Shown here one piece after another: positions 60,401-64,000 of a DNA stretch of 64,000 bases. Each line of letters begins with the position of its first letter. Position 1 is the first letter of the stretch. A model generated the notes under the pieces. The model had not been told where the DNA came from and did no database searches. It was given only the letters and a program-made list of their open reading frames with translations. The position numbers were made by a program, and so were the translations under genes. Origin of the DNA: Amblyomma americanum (Eukaryota > Arthropoda > Arachnida > Ixodida > Ixodidae); assembly GCF_052857255.1 (NCBI RefSeq), contig NC_135498.1, positions 158,581,124 through 158,645,123 on the forward strand, written 5' to 3'.

Positions 60401-63400
60401 ACGATGACATGGATGTCAGGCAGCCCTGGCGCAATAAAAATTGGAGCTAATTAATTACCTGGGAAAATAGTGATAATAATAATAATGACCAAAGGTAACA
60501 ATAATAACTATAATTTATTTTAGTGAAGCAGTGCAGTATAATAATAATCAACAGTCATGATAATCACAGCTAATTTGCCGTTCACTATGTGCTATTTGAT
60601 ATTTTGATATTCTCTTTCTGTACCTGTCAATAAAATGCCTCATGTACCTTTGTTTTCTTTATGTTGTTTGTATTATCTCCCACTCATGGCTCTAGATGAA
60701 GGGTCAGCAGTATAATTAAATTAACAAATAAAGATAGAGCTTTGTTCGGAGCTCCGCATTCTCGAATTTATCCAAAAAAGTGACATGGAATACCCTCTGT
60801 CTCAAGAATTCCCAAACTTTAGCTGCGCAAGACATATGAGTGCCATTAGGTGAAAATTCCGGTGTGTGTGTGTCTGCGTGGCTGCCCAGTGAAGCCTACA
60901 GCGCCGGCAGCAGGTCAAGCGAAAGAACTTCCCCCCCTCACAGTGAGTAAAGGAAAAATCTGCACTGGCAGAAGTGTAGAAGTCCGCGCAGCCATGTCCC
61001 CAAGCGAGAGGCAAGTGCAGAGAAAGGGAAAGGGATGCCGGGCGAGCACGCATCATCGGCTGATGCAATGCGGCAAGCTAAGTAAGGCAAAACATATATA
61101 ATGCAAAAGTTGAGAAATACTGACACCAACCAATTATTTATTTTTCGGAAAATGTTTCGAGACCAACTCGGTCCCTTCAGGGGTGACTGACGAAGGGACT
61201 GAGTTGGCCCCGAAATGTTGGGTGGAAATTAAATCATTGGTTGGTGTCAGTATTTCTAAACTTTTGTTTCAAACCCAACCAGGAGGACTTCCATCAGAGG
61301 TGTCCTCGTTCAAATCATATATATTGCAACAAAAGCACAGCATAAAATCGTTACCGAGCCATAAAAGCCCACCAAAGAAAAGCGAAATTAATTGGCGCAA
61401 ATTTTAAGCAATGGGATGCAGAAAAACAGAAAAGCATCAGACCATCTCGGCGAATGTGAATTTTTTTTATCTCTGGGAACCTTTCTAAGGTTCAAGAAAC
61501 TGCACTTATCGCTTCACCCCTCGGCCAAGAATTGATAACTGTTGCTTCATGAGGTTGCAGAACTTAAGGAAGACCAGCAGGACAGGAATGCACTCCCACA
61601 GCATTCAGTATGGGCGCTCTGTTCTGCGTCTCTATCGTGGTCTTCTGTGGTCGCTTCTTTACCTCGTAATATCTTGTAGTAAAGTGTGCTGTGGCCGCCA
61701 GCCGACAATACAGGGCACAGAATGACAAACAATGCTACTTCGAACACTGGCAGAGTTTTTACAATTCAAGGTAACGCACGCTAGTTCTGCACACTCCATT
61801 GCTGCGTTTGTCCAATCCCCTTGGCTGGAATACCGTGCAACTGTAACACGTCAGGATCCCACTTGAGAAAGTTGCACAGCTTTCCACTCTAAACATGCAG
61901 TGACACTCGGGGGAACATTCATTGTACATATTCCCTCACTACAGCCATGACAGTTGAAATGCACTTTACAGAAATTCTCCCTTAGCTCCCCCTTTTGTGG
62001 AGCAAAAAAGAATGACAAACTGCAACAGTAAAAGCCTGGCTTCAATTAGAAGCCTCCACACCTAGTTGAACTAGATTGTATGTGGCTCAAACAAGAACTC
62101 CTATTAACCATTCCAGTGTCTGGCAACCCAGGCTGCCAAACACAAGAATTTAAAAAAAACTGCATGTTATTCTCCAATTAGGAATTAACTCCTCACTGAA
62201 TGCCACATGTCGTGTGAGCCAAACTGGTTTGCTCCTTAAATGCACAGTGCTCTGTGAAAGAAAAGTAAAAATAAACAATGAGCAGTCAGTTTAGATTGGG
62301 CAAATGAAGGATTGAATCAAACAGCATCCTGCAACACCAGTGTCATATACACAGGGCTTGTAATTGCTTCCATGATTTACAGCACTAGGCTCTCTGTCAT
62401 GGCAGGGTGAAATACTGCACATAAATTTGAGTAGTATATCATCCTGGCGCAGAGGGAATCTAAGGCTTACAAGGCCCTGTAATAAGGCCCGAGCAGATTT
62501 TAAAACAGAGCATTGTAATACACTACTGACAGCAGCCTTTAAAGAGCCAATAAAGGCTCACACCTATGGAAACAAGGAGCTATGTTCAACTGTTACATTA
62601 CCTCTCAGGAACACTATCAGTAATTTTTCTGTGCAAAAAAAGATGAGTGTATTGCCAAAAAACAAAAATCATGATGCATCAGATGTTAGTTACAGCTCAC
62701 TCTCTACGTAATTCCGGTGCTGTTGTTAGTTTTATTATTGTTAGCGAACCACAGAACAAAAAAGAAAACAAAACTGCTTGACTCACTGTCTAGATGGCCC
62801 ATTATCAGAACATGCGTCAACAGATGGCCCCAGTATATTGTTTACCATGAACCCCAGTTTACCACCCTTCATGATATAAAGCTGTCTCCCCAAGAAATGG
62901 CAGCCTCGCTGTTTCGATAGAACGTGAACAACTCTTGCTATGTATGACGACTTCACACTGGCCGACTGAGAGGCACGTGAACTGAACAACACTTCGCGTT
63001 CTTGTATCTCAATGCCTCAAAAGCACTTGGAGTGGTCTCGTACTTCAATGGCCATTTCCATCCAAATTTGCAGCTGTCTCCATGGCACCTTTTGTATAAA
63101 CGGCGTAGTGTAAGAAAGCGATGAACCAATTTTGGCTCGTGAAGAATTCGCTTGACCAAGCACAGTTGCTGGAATCTTCGAGAGGCAATGCAAGTCCTTT
63201 TTTCTTTTTGAAGTAATCCTTGATAAAGAAGACATATTTGCAATTATAAAACACTAACGTGTCAATCGGGCTCAATTTAGTATACCCTTTCAGCGTGCCA
63301 TTAAGCTGAAACTAAAATAAGAAATGTGTACACATGATCTGCATGATGCAGCTGATTGGCAGAAATTGAAAACTGAACAACATAAACATACATCTCAACT

Positions 63401-63721
63401 GTTCAGATTTTGTGCCCTGCAACCAGCATTCTCCACCTGGTCGCACTCACCTGCCCGCCGCATGGCCGTGCTGACCTCGGAGAAGGTGCTGAAGCGATCG
63501 CGGAAGGCAGCAAAGTCGTGCACCTCTTCGCGCGACAGTCCCAGGATGGCAAACAGGCTGGTGGAGTAGTAGCGGCTCTTGACGGTGGGCACAACACCAT
63601 CATTGACGTCCCCCTGCACGGTGGTCGGTGCGCGCTCCTGCTGGCTCTCCTCATGGCAGTAGTGGTCGAAGAGCAGCAGGAACACGAACGTGGCCACCAC
63701 AAAGCAGATGAGGGCCTCCAT
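48411..63721 (-). CDS. Copine/RGLG-like VWA-domain protein with N-terminal membrane anchor, four exons
   Basis: Coding exons on the minus strand: 63721-63451, 60425-60121, 58636-58475, 48653-48411. They total 981 nt (326 residues plus TGA), and all splice sites are GT-AG with consistent phase. Residues 3-18 (ALICFVVATFVFLLLF) form a likely signal anchor. Residues 92-320 match the copine-type VWA domain. The metal-site DxSxS is D102/S104/S106 in GIDFSASNEW, with GPTSFAP (T199) and LTDGQLSP (D226) supplying the other MIDAS positions; PVPAFGFGD and VVVALGDGP follow family order. The NEW, LSGPTSFAP and TDGQLSP wording resembles plant RGLG ligases and invertebrate copine-family proteins more than C2-bearing copines. 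No C2 domains and no RING finger are encoded; the frame stops about 10 residues after the ALMEVPDQYRA block. ATG 63721 has a good context (GACATGG), and CAG just upstream may be a splice acceptor, so a 5' non-coding exon may lie outside the window. Biological role unknown; Ca2+/Mg2+-dependent protein binding at a membrane is inferred. Confidence 0.88.
48978..49090 (+). mobile_element. Degenerate Ruka SINE fragment in copine-like intron 3
   Basis: GCAGTGTCAAAGCGGGTTAAAGAACCCCAG and TGGCTGAAACTGAGCGGGA keep the order of the SINE body (…GTTAAAGATCCCCAGGTGGTCGAAA…) with many changes; head and tail missing. Confidence 0.55.
50090..51087. mobile_element. Non-autonomous DNA transposon, 'AAGGGC-GCAC' family, copy 2
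   Basis: Left end TACGGTATATACTCGTGTAAGG then GCTGCAC; right end on the minus strand TACCGTATACATATACTCTTG then GCGGCAGC. TA-flanked, about 1.0 kb, no transposase. Same family style as 24108-24960. Confidence 0.65.
51119..51203. mobile_element. hAT-type MITE end interrupted by a pogo/Tigger element
   Basis: TAGGGGTGTGCGATAATAG followed by TTCGAAGTGAATTCGAAGCG is a hAT-like terminus resembling 54088. It stops at the TA where the next element begins. Its other end was not located. Confidence 0.5.
51204..53801. mobile_element. pogo/Tigger-type DNA transposon, 2.6 kb, no recognised transposase
   Basis: Ends TACAGTAATCCCTCGTTGCA (left) and TACAGTAATCCCATGTTACA (minus strand, right) share the first 12 bp, then remain similar; TA at both ends. 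The interior has several frames of over 100 codons on both strands but no DDE motif that I can read. Near 52430-52600 is a nested repeat built of GCGACTG/CAGTCGC words ending in GCAAGTGCGAATGGGCCCAT. Confidence 0.65.
54088..54894. mobile_element. hAT-type non-autonomous element, ~0.8 kb
   Basis: Left end TAGGGGCATGCGAAGAG; right end on the minus strand CTAGGGGGGTGCACATATTC. The 8 bp flanking the ends are GTATTTAC and GTATCTAA, an imperfect 8-bp target duplication as in hAT elements. The interior is AT-rich near the ends, with repeated GAATCAAATA-type words, and non-coding. Confidence 0.65.
55740..56040 (+). mobile_element. Full-length Ruka SINE nested in the pogo element
   Basis: Head CCCACCGCGATGGTTCAGTG, B-box-like GGGTTAGAACCC, GTGTGCTGTGCGATGTCAGT, GATCCCCAGGTGGTCGAAAT, and end CCCCCAAAACCAATTTC followed by a short ATTTC repeat. 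It lies in the 5' leader, upstream of the transposase ATG, so the coding frame is untouched. Confidence 0.9.
56278..57525 (+). pseudogene. pogo/CENP-B-like transposase, frame broken by two stops
   Basis: One continuous reading frame of 415 codons from ATG 56278 to TAG 57523-57525, interrupted only at 56416-56418 (TAG) and 56926-56928 (TGA). Order: an N-terminal helix-turn-helix (about residues 8-50) with AAGRKFDVSERLVRE, a CENP-B-type second HTH region, then a DDE_1 domain with first Asp in GNADQTPVYFD, second in LVLDSFRGHL and third in QLLDVGINKPFKD (DDD type). The C-terminus is strongly acidic (Asp/Ser/Glu-rich). The first stop replaces a position usually Trp in the VREW motif; the second lies before ADGTKLRPYIVFK. 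Such transposases excise and insert the element at TA sites. The copy is probably inactive but recently so. Confidence 0.88.
58637..60120 (-). other. Intron 2 of the copine-like gene
   Basis: 1.48 kb between exons 2 and 3. No exon or recognisable repeat; a TAAATAAATAAATG tract lies near 59620-59640. Confidence 0.6.
60426..63450 (-). other. Intron 1 of the copine-like gene
   Basis: 3.0 kb between the anchor exon and the first VWA exon. Contains ATAATA-rich sequence (60470-60560) and a large foldback listed separately; otherwise nothing recognised. Confidence 0.6.
61104..61266. repeat. Large foldback with hammerhead-like core words
   Basis: About 75-bp arms: the left arm ending GACCAACTCGGTCCCTTC is the imperfect complement of the right arm starting GAAGGGACTGAGTTGGCCCC. 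Outer ends CAAAAGTTGAGAAATACTGAC and GTCAGTATTTCTAAACTTTTG. The right arm contains CTGACGA (61187-61193) and GAAA (61212-61215) flanking a GGGAC/GGCCC stem, and a GTC at about 61247-61249. The words and order recall sequences of Penelope-type elements. Confidence 0.6.
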
Positions 63722-63784
63722 GTCTGCTTCCTGCATGTGTGCAGCCACGGAAAAGTCACCACCAGGCAATGGAATAGCTGAACA

Positions 63785-63920
63785 CTATCATCATCATCAT
63801 TAGCCAGACAATACCCACTGCAGGGCAAAGGCCTCTTGCATCTCCCTCCAATTAACCCTGTCCTGTGCCAGCTGTGGCCACCCTGTCCTTGTAAAATCCT
63901 TAATCTCATCTGCCCACCTA
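63785..63920 (-). mobile_element. LINE 3' end fragment with (TGA)n tail
   Basis: On the minus strand it encodes GWPQLAQDRVNWREMQEAFA and a short QWVLSG end, then TAATGATGATGATGATAG (63801-63784), the microsatellite tail typical of this LINE. Same family as 33795-34075. It lies about 65 bp upstream of the copine-like start codon, inside the probable 5' intron. Confidence 0.8.
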
Positions 63921-64000
63921 AATTAACTTGATGTTAGGCGAGCTACAGATACCAGGTTGGAGAGTAAGGACAGGGTGTAGAAAACGGGACAGGATGTAGA

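Noticed and set aside
63737..63769. Upstream in-frame start codons for the copine-like gene
   Set aside because: ATGs upstream of 63721 lie at or before a likely splice acceptor (…CACATGCAG|GAAGCAGAC) and would put charged residues ahead of the anchor; 63721 has the better context.

Overview
The window is eukaryotic, spliced, repeat-dense arthropod DNA. It most likely comes from a hard tick, probably a metastriate genus such as Rhipicephalus, Dermacentor, Hyalomma or Amblyomma. The main reason is the recurrence of a tRNA-derived SINE with the layout of the tick 'Ruka' element (recalled from knowledge, not searched), together with typical tick LINE, Penelope-like, pogo/Tigger and MITE debris. 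Most long open reading frames are shadows or transposon pieces. Three host genes can be supported exon by exon.

Layout: (1) 1-13.15 kb holds no recognised host exon. It looks like a repeat-filled intron of the gene that follows and contains Penelope, LINE, SINE and foldback fragments. (2) 13.156-13.820 kb, minus strand, is the first coding exon of sedoheptulokinase (SHPK); the rest of the gene lies outside the window. (3) 13.82-14.87 kb is a GC-rich head-to-head interval, probably a shared promoter region. (4) 14.866-26.061 kb, plus strand, is a complete six-exon mitochondrial citrate carrier (SLC25A1). It gives an unbroken 321-residue protein, and one of its introns uses a GC donor. (5) 26.06-32.9 kb has no further gene. 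Base composition stays G/T-rich on the plus strand, as expected of a long 3' transcribed region, and switches to A/C-rich near 32.9 kb. (6) 33-48.4 kb is intergenic or 3'-flanking DNA with several MITEs, a minisatellite, and a decayed Ty3/gypsy pol carrying two SINE-like insertions. (7) 48.411-63.721 kb, minus strand, is a four-exon gene (326 residues) for a membrane-anchored copine/RGLG-type VWA-domain protein. Its 9.8-kb third intron is a stack of nested DNA transposons, including a pogo-type element whose transposase frame has only two stop codons.

Functional links: SHPK makes sedoheptulose-7-phosphate for the pentose phosphate pathway, and the citrate carrier exports mitochondrial citrate for cytosolic acetyl-CoA. 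The two genes are arranged divergently and both supply precursors for biosynthesis; co-regulation is only inferred. The copine-like gene converges on the citrate carrier and has no obvious functional tie to it. I found no CRISPR array, no rRNA, no free-standing tRNA and no convincing novel multi-gene system. The most unusual items are the hammerhead-like foldback in the copine-like gene, the near-intact pogo element, the cleanly SINE-interrupted LINE and the stripped-down copine-like protein.
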